DNA of 38,406 bases from a virus. The stretch spans positions 1 to 38,406 of the IMG/VR virus record IMGVR_UViG_3300028030_000035, one strand, 5' to 3'. Within the stretch, counting starts at the first letter, position 1. Each line of letters begins with the position of its first letter. Both the position numbers and the translations under genes were made by a program. Under the pieces are notes generated by a model. The model was not told the DNA's origin, did not search any database, and saw only the letters and a list, made by a program, of their open reading frames with translations. This document shows, one piece after another, positions 7,229-15,567 of this stretch.

Positions 7229-7945
7229 TTAACTAACGGATGCTGAATCATCCATTATTACTTGGTTACTTATCAATTCGTTCAAATTACTACTAAGTGG
7301 TGCTTTGGTTAGCATTTCTACACCTTCAAAGCCAAATATTACCCCTCTGTGTCCTTGGTGGTATTTTAATTGTGCAAAGTTTATTGGGTACTCGGGGTCA
7401 ACTTCGCATAGGTAGCTTACCATCATATTATCGAGGCGTGGGTAAAATGTAAAGTTTTTTGCTCTTGCACTATCGTAAATATCTTGTAGTTTGCTTATTA
7501 AATTTAGGTCTGCAAAACTGCTATAATTTAATGCTGTGTAGTAGTAAAAGCCTTCTATCTCTCTAATTTTTTTCTTGTTATGATATAAAGTTTTTGGTGG
7601 CTTCATTACAATTTCTATCTGCTCTTCAAGGCTTTCACAATATGGCAAGTCTATTACTTTATCCTCAATTGTTGCTGCCTTTGTATCGGCTGGAAATAGG
7701 TTGCTAAAACTCTCTACTGTAACTGTGTAGTTTGTTGAGTTGTAGGCTGTAATTTTTCCTATGGTAGCTTCATCACTACTGTTAAGTGATACTAACATTC
7801 TATCTATTACATTGGCTGTTAATACTGGTGTGCCAGTAAGTGTAAATACATGTCCGCTTCGGGAATCTATTGTTCCTGTATAAATAGCAGTTTCATCAAT
7901 TACTATACGTGGTTTCCCTTCGCCGTGTAATACTTTTGTACTCAT
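7229..7945 (-). CDS. Tail protein (238 aa), probable distal-tail component
   Basis: A 238-residue protein of mixed beta structure. The N-terminal half contains TGTIDSRSGHVFTLTGTPVL, typical of beta-sandwich virion proteins. The second half includes EIEGFYYYTALNYSSFADLN and YPRLDNMMVSYLCEVDPEYP. It starts four bases inside the end of the preceding tail gene (ATGA overlap) and lies between a distal-tail candidate and the fibre gene. I do not recognise the family. The assignment to the tail tip rests on position and composition. Confidence 0.55.
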   Translation of the reverse strand: MSTKVLHGEGKPRIVIDETAIYTGTIDSRSGHVFTLTGTPVLTANVIDRMLVSLNSSDEATIGKITAYNSTNYTVTVESFSNLFPADTKAATIEDKVIDLPYCESLEEQIEIVMKPPKTLYHNKKKIREIEGFYYYTALNYSSFADLNLISKLQDIYDSARAKNFTFYPRLDNMMVSYLCEVDPEYPINFAQLKYHQGHRGVIFGFEGVEMLTKAPLSSNLNELISNQVIMDDSASVS

Positions 7946-9138
7946 AATTTTTTCAACACCAATTCAGAACTGTTTTTTATGATATTTTTTGCGGAGTTTA
8001 CAACTTGATAGTTAATAGAATTGATTGATACTTTTTCCATAGCATTAATATCAATTCTATTAATTACACATTCAATTTTTTCTGTTGGAACTATAACATC
8101 CTTATAGGCATTCAGTGTAATCTCTGGGTCTCTAAAATCAAAAACTTTCCAGCTATAACTTGGAGATTGTAATTTTTGCCTTAAATCTAAATATCTGTGT
8201 CTCCCCTCAATATTAGATAGATCAGCATTCACACCTGTAAAAGTTCTAATTTCCCCAGCTTCAAACCATAGTACCCCCCACCCCTCATAGTGTCCATGTA
8301 CATCAGTTCCTAAATTACCATTCCATTCACTCCAATCTCCATATACATTTAGTAAAAGGCTATTGTATTTAGGATCTGTTTTTGTTCTAATTAATGTGTC
8401 ATCTAAAATATCATCATCTATTGCTATTGCTGTGGTGTTTAGTGCTTCCATCCTATTTATAAAATTTGCAACTCCCGAAGTATCAATATAAAAGTACGCT
8501 GCAAAATGCTTTTGAACTTCTTTTAGAAATGCAAACTCGGTCATTCCATCAGTCGCCAACACAACCATTTCGTCATAGTCAAAATTTCTTCCCATTGACC
8601 CAACGTCAATTTCAATAGAAGAAACAAAATAAAGAAGATTTGGCGTGGTATAAGTGCCAACAATATAGCGGAGATATTGAAATAAACTTTCTGCTGGGTT
8701 AACTGTCCCAAGAGGTCTCCCCGCAGTAGTGAGAACCCATGGTATGTATTTTTCTGTTATGAATTTGTTAAAATCAACTGCACCAATTAACCAAGTTTCA
8801 TCAATATGGTCATACGTTGCTGCGTTTATCCACCCATAAAAATGTACTACTGAGTCATCATAAATTTTTAGTGCTAAGAACTGTTCTCTGTCTCCTAAGT
8901 TTTCCATTAAGGCTTCAACTGTTGAAGAAAAATCCCACATTGTTAAATCTATAGATGTGGGGATATAGTGAAAAACCTTTTCGTTCTCTACGCCGTTTTC
9001 AATTAAAACTTCTTCTTCACTATAAATTAAATTAGTCGTTACATCGTGTTCGGTAGTTTTTGTAATTCTATCAATTGCATCTGGTGAAACGGTTTGATAG
9101 ATAATAACAGCTTCCTCTATTTTAATAGTTAGCGACAC
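7942..9138 (-). CDS. Distal tail / baseplate hub-like protein (398 aa)
   Basis: It follows the tape-measure gene directly and overlaps it by 17 bases, the usual place of the distal tail and hub genes in siphoviruses. The protein has an N-terminal domain ending near STVEALMENLGDREQFLALK, then HFYGWINAATYDH and a long alpha/beta region. In the C-terminal third, IECVINRIDINAMEKVSINS resembles the beta strands of hub proteins. No catalytic motif is seen. The function is inferred from order, length and composition. Confidence 0.6.
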   Translation of the reverse strand: MSLTIKIEEAVIIYQTVSPDAIDRITKTTEHDVTTNLIYSEEEVLIENGVENEKVFHYIPTSIDLTMWDFSSTVEALMENLGDREQFLALKIYDDSVVHFYGWINAATYDHIDETWLIGAVDFNKFITEKYIPWVLTTAGRPLGTVNPAESLFQYLRYIVGTYTTPNLLYFVSSIEIDVGSMGRNFDYDEMVVLATDGMTEFAFLKEVQKHFAAYFYIDTSGVANFINRMEALNTTAIAIDDDILDDTLIRTKTDPKYNSLLLNVYGDWSEWNGNLGTDVHGHYEGWGVLWFEAGEIRTFTGVNADLSNIEGRHRYLDLRQKLQSPSYSWKVFDFRDPEITLNAYKDVIVPTEKIECVINRIDINAMEKVSINSINYQVVNSAKNIIKNSSELVLKKL

Positions 9139-11155
9139 TATAACCCCCTTTCCTTAATTCTCTATCTGCCGATGCCTTATTAAAATCGGCAACAAAAGAA
9201 TCTTTTTTTGCTCTTATAGAACCGCTAATATTTACATCTACTTTTTGTATTCCCCCATAACCACCACCTCTTGCACCACGGATTAAGCCAAGTAAGTTTG
9301 TTTGGTCTTGCTCGGTTAATATCATCTCTTTTTTGTGCAATATTGCGGGTATGCCTGTGCCAACACCTGCAATGCCACCATTATTATAGTGTGGTGCTTT
9401 TGCAAATACTTTGGGGTTTACAAATTGCATATGTTGTGGTTTTGTAGAGATGCCACCAGAAGAAAAACCGCCTATTAAACCAAGGCCTGGAAACGCAGCA
9501 TTAAGTCCTATTTTAATGGCTTGCACAATTAGCATTTTTGCAATTAAAGCACCAATATTGCTTATCATTTCGCCTATTTGAATGTTGCCTTCCATAAAAC
9601 CATTAACCAACGCATCGGCTGTTTGGTTTATTGCTATTGATGCCAAGTTTGCTTCAAAGCGTAACCCTTGCAACTCTTTTTGTGTTAGTTTTACTTCTGG
9701 TTTTTTTGCTGTGGCTTTTACTGGTTTTAACTTAAAATCATTGTCTGCTAATTCGGCAATCATTTTGAAAACAAATGCTTCTTGAAACGGATTCCATTTA
9801 TAGCCTTTGGCTTCAAAGTGAGCTTTTATTTTTTCTGTTTCATCTAAAATTTTACTTGCTGTATCAGAGTCGCCACCAACTTCTTTAAGTTGCAAAGCCA
9901 TATTTAGGGCAAATGCTTGTGTGCTTGCATTCCACATTATGCCGTTTGTTCTAAAATTCTCTTTTATTTGGTTAAATATTTTTTGCTGTGCTTTTGTTAA
10001 AGTGTTTGGTTCGGCTTTTAAATTAACCTCAATACTATTTCCCTTTTTTGAACTTGATTTTGACTGCTTACCTTCAATTAAAGATAATGCGGTATCGAAA
10101 TGCTTTATTGCGGTAATATTATTTTTATATGCTTGAGTGCTAGTATCTATATCTCTTTTGCTTTCTCTAAACGAGTTTGCCACCACACGCATTTGGTTTT
10201 CTGTTAATTTAAGTGTATTAAGATATGCTGCAAATTCTTTACCACTCATTGCTGTTGCTTGTTTTTCCATTGAGCTTATTAAATCACGAGTGGCTTTATC
10301 AACTTCACGTATTGGCTTAATTTCTGCTTCGAGTAATTTAACTTTTTCTTGTTGCTTTGCTACTTGTTCCCCTGCAAATGCTATTGCTGAACCACCACCT
10401 ATACCAGAACTAGTAGTATTTGTTAAAATTGTAAAATCTCTTTTAAGGGCTTTTAGTTTTACGTTTGCTGCCTTTAGCTCTTTCTCTTTCTTTTCAAGCT
10501 CTAGTTTTTCTAAATCTCTCAAAGTTCCTTGATACTCTCGTAATTTTTTAATTAAAGCATCGGTTTCATCTTTTTGATTTTTAGTAGCAGTTTTTGCTTT
10601 TTGAGAACGCAAAGTATATGCAGTAATGCCAGCAGTAACAAGAGAAACGGCAGTCATAATTCCTAGTGGTCCCATCATTGAGCCAGCTAATGCCTTAAAA
10701 GCTCCTTTTACTCCTCCAGAAGTAGTAGAAAGAGACATCATACTATTAACTAATGGTTCAATGTTGTTAGAGATTGCTATCATTCCAAAAGGAGCATCAC
10801 TAATTACACGATTCATATTTAGTATTGCAAAACCAGTTTTACCACTTGCACCGCCAAATTTGCTCATGTTCATTGTTGCAGTAGCCGTAGATTTTGATAA
10901 ATGATTTTGAAGTATTTGAACTCGTTTTAATGCTCTACCATATTTTGCACTGCTTGGTGGAAGTGCCTCAAAAGTTGTACGTGCAGATTTTAATCTTGTA
11001 TTTAAATCATTAACAGAACCAGTAGCATCTTTAGAACTTTTGCCAACAACTTTATTAAATAGCTTTGCAGCATCGCCAGCAGTTTTAATATTGCCAGTAA
11101 ATTGTTTGCCATCTAAGGTTAAAACTATATTTACTTCGTGTTGTCCTTTTGCCAT
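9122..11155 (-). CDS. Tail tape measure protein
   Basis: Determines tail length and is packed inside the tail tube. The chain of about 677 residues is mostly helical. It has a charged N-terminus, a central hydrophobic glycine-rich part (GPLGIMTAVSLVTAGITAYT), a Lys/Glu-rich coiled coil, then a second hydrophobic stretch (IGALIAKMLIVQAIKIGLNA) and a Gly-rich C-terminus (GLGLIGGFSSGG). I chose the ATG at 11155 (MAKGQHEV) because the upstream ATG lies in a dispersed repeat. It follows the tail assembly chaperone genes with their frameshift site, which confirms the assignment. It is short for a siphovirus, implying a tail of roughly 100 nm. Confidence 0.88.
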   Translation of the reverse strand: MAKGQHEVNIVLTLDGKQFTGNIKTAGDAAKLFNKVVGKSSKDATGSVNDLNTRLKSARTTFEALPPSSAKYGRALKRVQILQNHLSKSTATATMNMSKFGGASGKTGFAILNMNRVISDAPFGMIAISNNIEPLVNSMMSLSTTSGGVKGAFKALAGSMMGPLGIMTAVSLVTAGITAYTLRSQKAKTATKNQKDETDALIKKLREYQGTLRDLEKLELEKKEKELKAANVKLKALKRDFTILTNTTSSGIGGGSAIAFAGEQVAKQQEKVKLLEAEIKPIREVDKATRDLISSMEKQATAMSGKEFAAYLNTLKLTENQMRVVANSFRESKRDIDTSTQAYKNNITAIKHFDTALSLIEGKQSKSSSKKGNSIEVNLKAEPNTLTKAQQKIFNQIKENFRTNGIMWNASTQAFALNMALQLKEVGGDSDTASKILDETEKIKAHFEAKGYKWNPFQEAFVFKMIAELADNDFKLKPVKATAKKPEVKLTQKELQGLRFEANLASIAINQTADALVNGFMEGNIQIGEMISNIGALIAKMLIVQAIKIGLNAAFPGLGLIGGFSSGGISTKPQHMQFVNPKVFAKAPHYNNGGIAGVGTGIPAILHKKEMILTEQDQTNLLGLIRGARGGGYGGIQKVDVNISGSIRAKKDSFVADFNKASADRELRKGGYSVANY

Positions 11156-11171
11156 TGTTTTTTTAATCCAA

Positions 11172-11363
11172 GTTGTCATTCCGTGATGCTCTTACACGGA
11201 ATCTTTCACAATTCAAAAAGATTCTGAATCAAGTTCAGAATGACATTGTTTTTATTATGTTAATTACTAAATAGCTCCGTTTTGGTTGCTGAGTAGTTCC
11301 GTTTTGGTTGCTGAGTAGTTCCGTTTTTTTGGAACGTATCGAAGCATGGAACGTATCGAAGCA
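11172..11363. repeat. Cluster of dispersed host-type repeats before the tape measure gene
   Basis: About 190 bp without a gene. It contains TGTCATTCCGTG...CACGGAAT, then AGATTCTGAATC...TTCAGAATGACA, both of the widespread TCATTCTGAA repeat type. Two tandem copies of GGTTGCTGAGTAGTTCCG (about 11278 and 11300) and two of GGAACGTATCGAAGCAT (about 11331 and 11348) follow. These are intergenic repeats that have entered the tail operon. Confidence 0.75.
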
Positions 11364-11642
11364 TCAGTTTTCCATTGCTTCACTTTCTACCCAATTATCA
11401 TGTTTTTTAAAACCAAGTAGCTTTACTAACTTCCGTAAAGGCATTTGTAAAATTTCTTTTTCTGTGTAGCTTAAACTTTCTGTTGATGAGTATATAAAAT
11501 ACTCTGTGCTAAATTGTTCGGGTAAGCAACTATGCAGATGTTTAATTCGGTTTTTGAATTTATTAGCAGTTTTAGAATTAAATTCATCGGCATAATTAAA
11601 CTCTTTGCTTATAGAAAACTCAGCCCGAACTTGCCGAAAAAA
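11364..11642 (-). CDS. Tail assembly chaperone, frameshift extension (gpT-like part of gpGT)
   Basis: This frame has no start codon of its own near its beginning. It is entered by -1 slippage at 11642-11636 and reads RQVRAEFSISKEFNYADEFN, then LHSCLPEQFSTEYFIYSSTE and ends EAMEN at a TGA (11364-11366). The fused product is about 177 residues. A short G protein, a -1 extension and then the tape measure gene is the well-established arrangement for long-tailed phages, in which the T domain recruits tail tube protein. The frames, heptamer and gene order are directly visible. Frameshifting itself is inferred. Confidence 0.75.
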   Translation of the reverse strand, partial: FFRQVRAEFSISKEFNYADEFNSKTANKFKNRIKHLHSCLPEQFSTEYFIYSSTESLSYTEKEILQMPLRKLVKLLGFKKHDNWVESEAMEN

Positions 11643-11896
11643 GAGCGTAACGCCTCGTTTATTGCAGGACCAGTTACCTTTGGTTCTATTACTTCTGGAA
11701 TATCTCCTTCAAAAATTAAACCAACCAAAGTTCTCATTTTTTCCATATCTCTAAAGGATTCTAAAAGAACTACACCATAATCGACACCACTTAGTAAATC
11801 AATTCCAAAATCTGCTAAATTTTGTAAATCTTCTGAGTTTGGTAATTTTTTAACGGTTAGTTCTAAGCCCTCGTATAATTTTATTTTACCTTCCAT
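11609..11896 (-). CDS. Tail assembly chaperone, short form (gpG-like)
   Basis: A 95-residue acidic, helical protein in the position of lambda gpG, between tail tube and tape measure genes. Near its 3' end, at residues 86-87 (SFFGK), the minus strand reads TCT TTT TTC GGC, containing the canonical slippery heptamer T-TTT-TTC at 11642-11636. Ribosomes that do not slip end at 11609 with FGLSFL. Those that slip by -1 make the long form described separately. The family is not recognised by sequence, but chaperones of this type diverge greatly. Confidence 0.75.
   Translation of the reverse strand: MEGKIKLYEGLELTVKKLPNSEDLQNLADFGIDLLSGVDYGVVLLESFRDMEKMRTLVGLIFEGDIPEVIEPKVTGPAINEALRSFFGKFGLSFL
11636..11642 (-). 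other. Slippery heptamer for -1 ribosomal frameshift
   Basis: The minus strand reads T TTT TTC in the zero frame (codons TTT TTC), which allows re-pairing as TTT TTT in the -1 frame. It lies 27 bases before the zero-frame stop. Confidence 0.75.
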
Positions 11897-11997
11897 TTTA
11901 CTCTCCTAAATTAACGTAAATCGTAAATCGGTAGTCGGAAGTTTTAACTACCTACTTTCGACTACCGTTTTTTCACTTTCGGGTTTTTTAATTACTA

Positions 11998-12027
11998 TCC
12001 AACAAAAGGCGTTGGACTCGCAATGAC
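11998..12027. repeat. TCATTGCGA-type dispersed repeat, short copy
   Basis: CCAACAAAAGGCGTTGG followed by ACTCGCAATGAC. It is the reverse-strand relative of the longer copy at 22035-22083. It sits between the tail tube and chaperone genes. Confidence 0.65.
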
Positions 12028-12035
12028 TTATAGTT

Positions 12036-12587
12036 TTACTCTGCCGTTTCAACACTTACATAATATTTATTTGCTGGTATAACAACATCGGTAGAACCAC
12101 CAAGATGGTGTCCGGCTGGTAAAGCTGCATTTAATATTGTAATATCACTTTCGTTTTTAAGCATTGTAATTTCAAAAGGTAAAAGTTTTGCACCCGATTT
12201 TAATTCAACTTGTGGTGTAAACATTCCTATTGCATAAAAGAACTCTTGATGATTTTTATTTACAATACCTTCGTAACGGTAAACTGCAAAGTATTTATTT
12301 CGGCATCCATCAACTAAAAAGTCTAACAAATCTTTATCACTTTGCATAAACATACCATCAACAATAACTTCACGATCGCCATAAGTGGTTTTAATTACGC
12401 CACCAGTTTCATCGGTTTGTTTTTCAATAGGACTTTTATCCGATAAGCCAGCACCATCATCTATAAAACTTAATAGTTTAAATGTATCTGGTGTGCTTAA
12501 ATCTGTTCCATCGGCATTAACTTCTTTTATCATTATAACGCCACCAGCATGTTTAACTATTGCACCGGCTTTTTTATCCATAGCCAT
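12036..12587 (-). CDS. Major tail tube protein
   Basis: A 183-residue protein preceded by GGAGAACATT. Segments such as TDETGGVIKTTYGDREVIVD and the regular beta pattern with CRNKYFAVYRYEGIV are in keeping with the tail-tube fold. Length and location (first structural tail gene, before the chaperones and tape measure) fit. No sheath gene is present nearby, so the virion is predicted to be a siphovirus. The family was assigned mainly from context. Confidence 0.7.
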   Translation of the reverse strand: MAMDKKAGAIVKHAGGVIMIKEVNADGTDLSTPDTFKLLSFIDDGAGLSDKSPIEKQTDETGGVIKTTYGDREVIVDGMFMQSDKDLLDFLVDGCRNKYFAVYRYEGIVNKNHQEFFYAIGMFTPQVELKSGAKLLPFEITMLKNESDITILNAALPAGHHLGGSTDVVIPANKYYVSVETAE

Positions 12588-12610
12588 AATGTTCTCCGTT
12601 TTTAATTATT

Positions 12611-12841
12611 TCAATTTTGTTTTCTAATTCCGCTAGGCAATTCGCCTTTTATTGCTTTATGAATTGCACCAATAATTCCAGTTGTGCCAAACAATAATGT
12701 AAATCCATAACTTGCTTGATGTGCAAATGTATGGGGTGGGGTAAAGTGTATTAAGGCTGTTGCAATTGGTGTACCCACAGCACCAATTACAGTTTTCCAG
12801 CCATCAAGTTTTTTTAATATTTTGAGCAATTTCTTTTTCAA
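12611..12841 (-). CDS. Holin-like small membrane protein
   Basis: A 76-residue protein with a basic N-terminus (MKKKLLKILKKLDGWK), a first hydrophobic segment (TVIGAVGTPIATALIHF), a second (YGFTLLFGTTGIIGAI) and a basic tail. Two membrane spans, the size and four-base overlap with the lytic transglycosylase gene fit a holin that releases the muralytic enzyme. No named holin family is recognised. Confidence 0.65.
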   Translation of the reverse strand: MKKKLLKILKKLDGWKTVIGAVGTPIATALIHFTPPHTFAHQASYGFTLLFGTTGIIGAIHKAIKGELPSGIRKQN

Positions 12842-13716
12842 AGTAATTCTATAATTTCTTTTATCTCTAATGCAGCGTTTAACGAATGTTGAACTAACTC
12901 TCTTACTTTTTCATCGTTAGCCCATTCTAGCTCGTCTATAACAAGATTAACTAACTCTGCAACTTCTGTATCTGTTAGGTCGCCAAGTTCTGCAGGCACA
13001 TATTTAATTCCGCCAAGAGCTGCGGGCAGTGATGCAACTGCACTAGCAAAATGAGGTATATCGGTAAATGTAATTTTATCGTCTTTTAACGATAATTTTG
13101 TTGCATTACCGAGCTTTATTATTGTAATAACCAAATCTTTTGTTTCTTTAATACCAAATTCCATTGTAGGTTTTTTAGCATCGTTATTAGTTTTTTCTAA
13201 CTTTTCGGGTGTTTCAATTTTATTTTTATCTTCCATCTCTTTTTTACCTTCATTTTTATAATTATTTAGAAAGCCTCTAATTTTTTTTATATAATTTTGG
13301 GTTTCAATAGGTGTAAAGGATAGTTCTAAAAACCCATGTTTTTTAATTGAACGCTTCACATTGCCAATTCCCCAATTGTATGATGCTAAAACAGCATCAA
13401 GCCGTTGGTAGGCTCCCATATAGTTAAATCTATTGTGTAACCATTTCATATATACAGCTTGCGAGCGGATAGCATGTTCTGGATTGTTTCTACTAAAAGT
13501 TTTTTTAATTAGTTGAATGCCTGGTGTGCTATCTTGCCATTCTTCCCAAGTGGCACGCATAAATTGAGGTAAACCCAATGCACCAACTGGCGATTTTGCA
13601 TCTGGATTAAAGTTGCTTTCTGCTTTAACTTGAGCTTTTAGCAAAAGCCAATCTACATTGTTTTTTTCGCCATAATACTGGAATAAAGAATCATATCTGT
13701 TTGCTTTATTAAACAT
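12838..13716 (-). CDS. Lytic transglycosylase (endolysin) with C-terminal extension
   Basis: A peptidoglycan-cleaving enzyme. The SLT domain spans about residues 10-150: catalytic Glu33 in KAESNFNPDAKSPVGALGLP, then LPQFM, the ASYNWG motif (ASYNWGIGNV) and the closing PIETQNYIKKI. A Lys/Glu-rich linker (about 155-185) leads to a C-terminal domain of about 100 residues rich in Glu and Leu, of unknown role, perhaps binding or dimerisation. There is no signal peptide, so export would depend on the adjacent holin-like genes, which overlap it on both sides (ATGA downstream). Confidence 0.85.
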   Translation of the reverse strand: MFNKANRYDSLFQYYGEKNNVDWLLLKAQVKAESNFNPDAKSPVGALGLPQFMRATWEEWQDSTPGIQLIKKTFSRNNPEHAIRSQAVYMKWLHNRFNYMGAYQRLDAVLASYNWGIGNVKRSIKKHGFLELSFTPIETQNYIKKIRGFLNNYKNEGKKEMEDKNKIETPEKLEKTNNDAKKPTMEFGIKETKDLVITIIKLGNATKLSLKDDKITFTDIPHFASAVASLPAALGGIKYVPAELGDLTDTEVAELVNLVIDELEWANDEKVRELVQHSLNAALEIKEIIELL

Positions 13717-13934
13717 TAGTTGACCAGTTTTGATATTACAATTGTAAAAATTGAACTAATAACACTTACCGCTCCAATAGTAGTCCATCTAAATTTTTCC
13801 AACCCCCTCAGTCTAGTTTCGTGATCACCCATTTGGTTAGCTATGTTGGTCTCTATCATCTGTTTGATGTATTCAACATCCTTTCGGGTTTCTGCAATGT
13901 CAACAACTACTTTATCCAATGTTTTTTCATCCAT
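13716..13934 (-). CDS. XhlA-like membrane-anchored lysis accessory protein
   Basis: The start at the ATG at 13934 (MDEKTL) is preferred to the TTG at 13949. A coiled-coil N-terminus (VDIAETRKDVEYIKQMIETN) is followed by RLRGLEKFRW and one C-terminal transmembrane segment (TTIGAVSVISSIFTIVIS). This is the layout of haemolysin XhlA-type and similar phage lysis proteins that help holin or endolysin at the membrane. It overlaps the transglycosylase gene by one base. Confidence 0.6.
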   Translation of the reverse strand: MDEKTLDKVVVDIAETRKDVEYIKQMIETNIANQMGDHETRLRGLEKFRWTTIGAVSVISSIFTIVISKLVN

Positions 13935-14028
13935 GATTTTAATCACCAATTGTTAGTTAGAGGGTGGAACGGAAACCGATAAAAGCTATCAACCAATTAT
14001 CAAATCTCCGTTCCATAGAGGGCTATCT

Positions 14029-14994
14029 CTATTTAATGCCACTTATCAAGAATCCTGCTCTTGCAGCAATTATTTTTTCATCAATAGACATTGATGGTCT
14101 AATAACTTTTGCACCTTTAGGACCACCAGCATCTGGATTATTCCAAGTGCTAACTTCAATGTTTTTATATTCAGGAGAAAACCCAAATGTAATTCCATCT
14201 TTAGTATCGGCTAAAGGATCAATGTATGTTAGTGCAACATGAGTATCATCCCATGCTTTAGACATTACTGCTGCTTGACCTTTTTTTGCTGTGTTAAAAA
14301 GACTTTGACCAACTAACACTTTTTGTAATTCAAACAAATCCATAATATCTTGTTTAGAAACTGCACCTTTATCGCCAGATGTTCCGTTTATTGCTTTCAC
14401 AATTACTGGATGTGTTCTTAAAATTCTCCATCCACCAGCACCTATTTGCATTTGTGTTGGTCGCATTATAGGTGCTTCTAAGTATTCAAGAATATCTGCC
14501 AATGGGTCGCCAGTGTGTGCCGAGCCATCCCACCATTTTGTAGAGAGCGTATCTTTACAAGAGGAATGATAGTTGCTAGCATTAAAAACCATATTTGCAA
14601 CTCTTACTTCTCTTCGTAAAAGTATTGCATTGGTTAAACTAATAACTGCACGTCCTTCGGGGTCGTAGTTAGGACCAGCATCATCAATTTCTTCGTAGGG
14701 GATTGTGCTTTTTAATGCGTGGTTTGTGCATTCTGCTGTTTTTTCCTTTCCAGAATACTCAAGTTCTTTTGCTTCGCCTTTTCTTCCTACAGCAGTTTCA
14801 ACGCTTTGAAAAGTTTCTGAAAGTGGAAATTCCATATATTTGTATATCCTTTTACCAACTGGAACAATTGGAAGGGCTTCGTTTGCAATAAGCAATCTGT
14901 TTTCGTACGCAACTGCTAAACCAGTATATTCAGGTTCAATTACAAAAGGTGCCGAATCGCCAGGAGCGAAATCAAGAAAAAATATCTTTTTCAT
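14029..14994 (-). CDS. Major capsid protein
   Basis: A 321-residue protein of the type seen as major head subunit in Mu-like phages. It carries N-terminal PIVPVGKRIYKYMEFP, then ALKSTIPYEEIDDAGPNYDP, the long helix region LTNAILLRREVRVANMVFNA and a C-terminal beta part (GITFGFSPEYKNIEVSTWNN). It forms the icosahedral shell (HK97 fold expected). Upstream in the same operon are the protease/scaffold and decoration genes, the usual order. The start is the only reasonable ATG after a weak AGG. Confidence 0.85.
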   Translation of the reverse strand: MKKIFFLDFAPGDSAPFVIEPEYTGLAVAYENRLLIANEALPIVPVGKRIYKYMEFPLSETFQSVETAVGRKGEAKELEYSGKEKTAECTNHALKSTIPYEEIDDAGPNYDPEGRAVISLTNAILLRREVRVANMVFNASNYHSSCKDTLSTKWWDGSAHTGDPLADILEYLEAPIMRPTQMQIGAGGWRILRTHPVIVKAINGTSGDKGAVSKQDIMDLFELQKVLVGQSLFNTAKKGQAAVMSKAWDDTHVALTYIDPLADTKDGITFGFSPEYKNIEVSTWNNPDAGGPKGAKVIRPSMSIDEKIIAARAGFLISGIK

Positions 14995-15009
14995 TTTTAA
15001 TACCTATTA

Positions 15010-15414
15010 TTAATTAGAGTTAATTTTTATTATTGGATACCAAGCTAACAGTTGGTAATTGGCTAAGTTTGGGTTATCAATTGCGGGGTCGGAGTCTATT
15101 ACTCTTTTTCCATCCCAATAAATAGCGTGTGTTAAATTTTTATTGTATTTACTATTTGTAACAATTAGAGCAGGCAAATCATTTATATGTAACTTTGTGG
15201 TAAGTTGGTTATTTATAAAACGTGGGTTATTAAATATATACCCAACATAAAAACCTTTGCTTAGTGCAAAACGTAAAAACTCGGTTACATTAAAGGTGCC
15301 ATCTTCATTTTTATTTGCAAATTTCTCAAACTCTTTTACTTCACATTCAAATGCTGTTGCAGCAACATGTGCTACACAATTTTTCGAGTTATATTTTTGC
15401 TTTTTGCTTTCCAT
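15010..15414 (-). CDS. Cysteine-peptidase-like protein in the head gene block
   Basis: The ATG at 15414 (MESKKQK) is chosen; the longer frame uses TTG. The 134-residue protein has a papain/C39-like arrangement: Cys13 in SKNCVAHVAATAF at a helix start, His96 in LTHAIYWDGKRVIDSDP, and Asp107 in the following strand. This pattern is typical of papain-fold peptidases, and the size fits a minimal domain. It lies between the decoration and capsid genes, in a place where no peptidase is normally found. The substrate is unknown and could be a capsid component or a host protein. The catalytic assignment is inferred from spacing only. Confidence 0.5.
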   Translation of the reverse strand: MESKKQKYNSKNCVAHVAATAFECEVKEFEKFANKNEDGTFNVTEFLRFALSKGFYVGYIFNNPRFINNQLTTKLHINDLPALIVTNSKYNKNLTHAIYWDGKRVIDSDPAIDNPNLANYQLLAWYPIIKINSN

Positions 15415-15503
15415 AGTTTTCAATTATATTTGGTTGCTGAGCTAAGTCGAAGCACCATAGTTTTCAATTATATCTGGTTGCTGAACAAAGTAGAAGCACC
15501 ATA
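15412..15503. repeat. Tandem 45-bp repeat carrying CTGAGC-GTCGAAG cores
   Basis: Two copies of a unit beginning CATAGTTTTCAATTATAT and ending GAAGCAC lie head to tail, with a third start (CATAGTTTT) after them. The copies contain TGCTGAGCTAAGTCGAAGCA and TGCTGAACAAAGTAGAAGCA, the second diverged. The first unit starts at the peptidase-like gene's start codon, so it forms that gene's 5' leader. Confidence 0.8.
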
Positions 15504-15567
15504 GTTTTAATAATGTGCTTCCCAACAGTTAGGGAGTTCTGTTAGGAAGCAACAAGGGAACCAATTT

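Noticed and set aside
10137-10532. Plus-strand ORF opposite the tape measure gene
   Set aside because: Ser/Phe/Leu-rich antisense product of a coiled-coil gene; no independent support.
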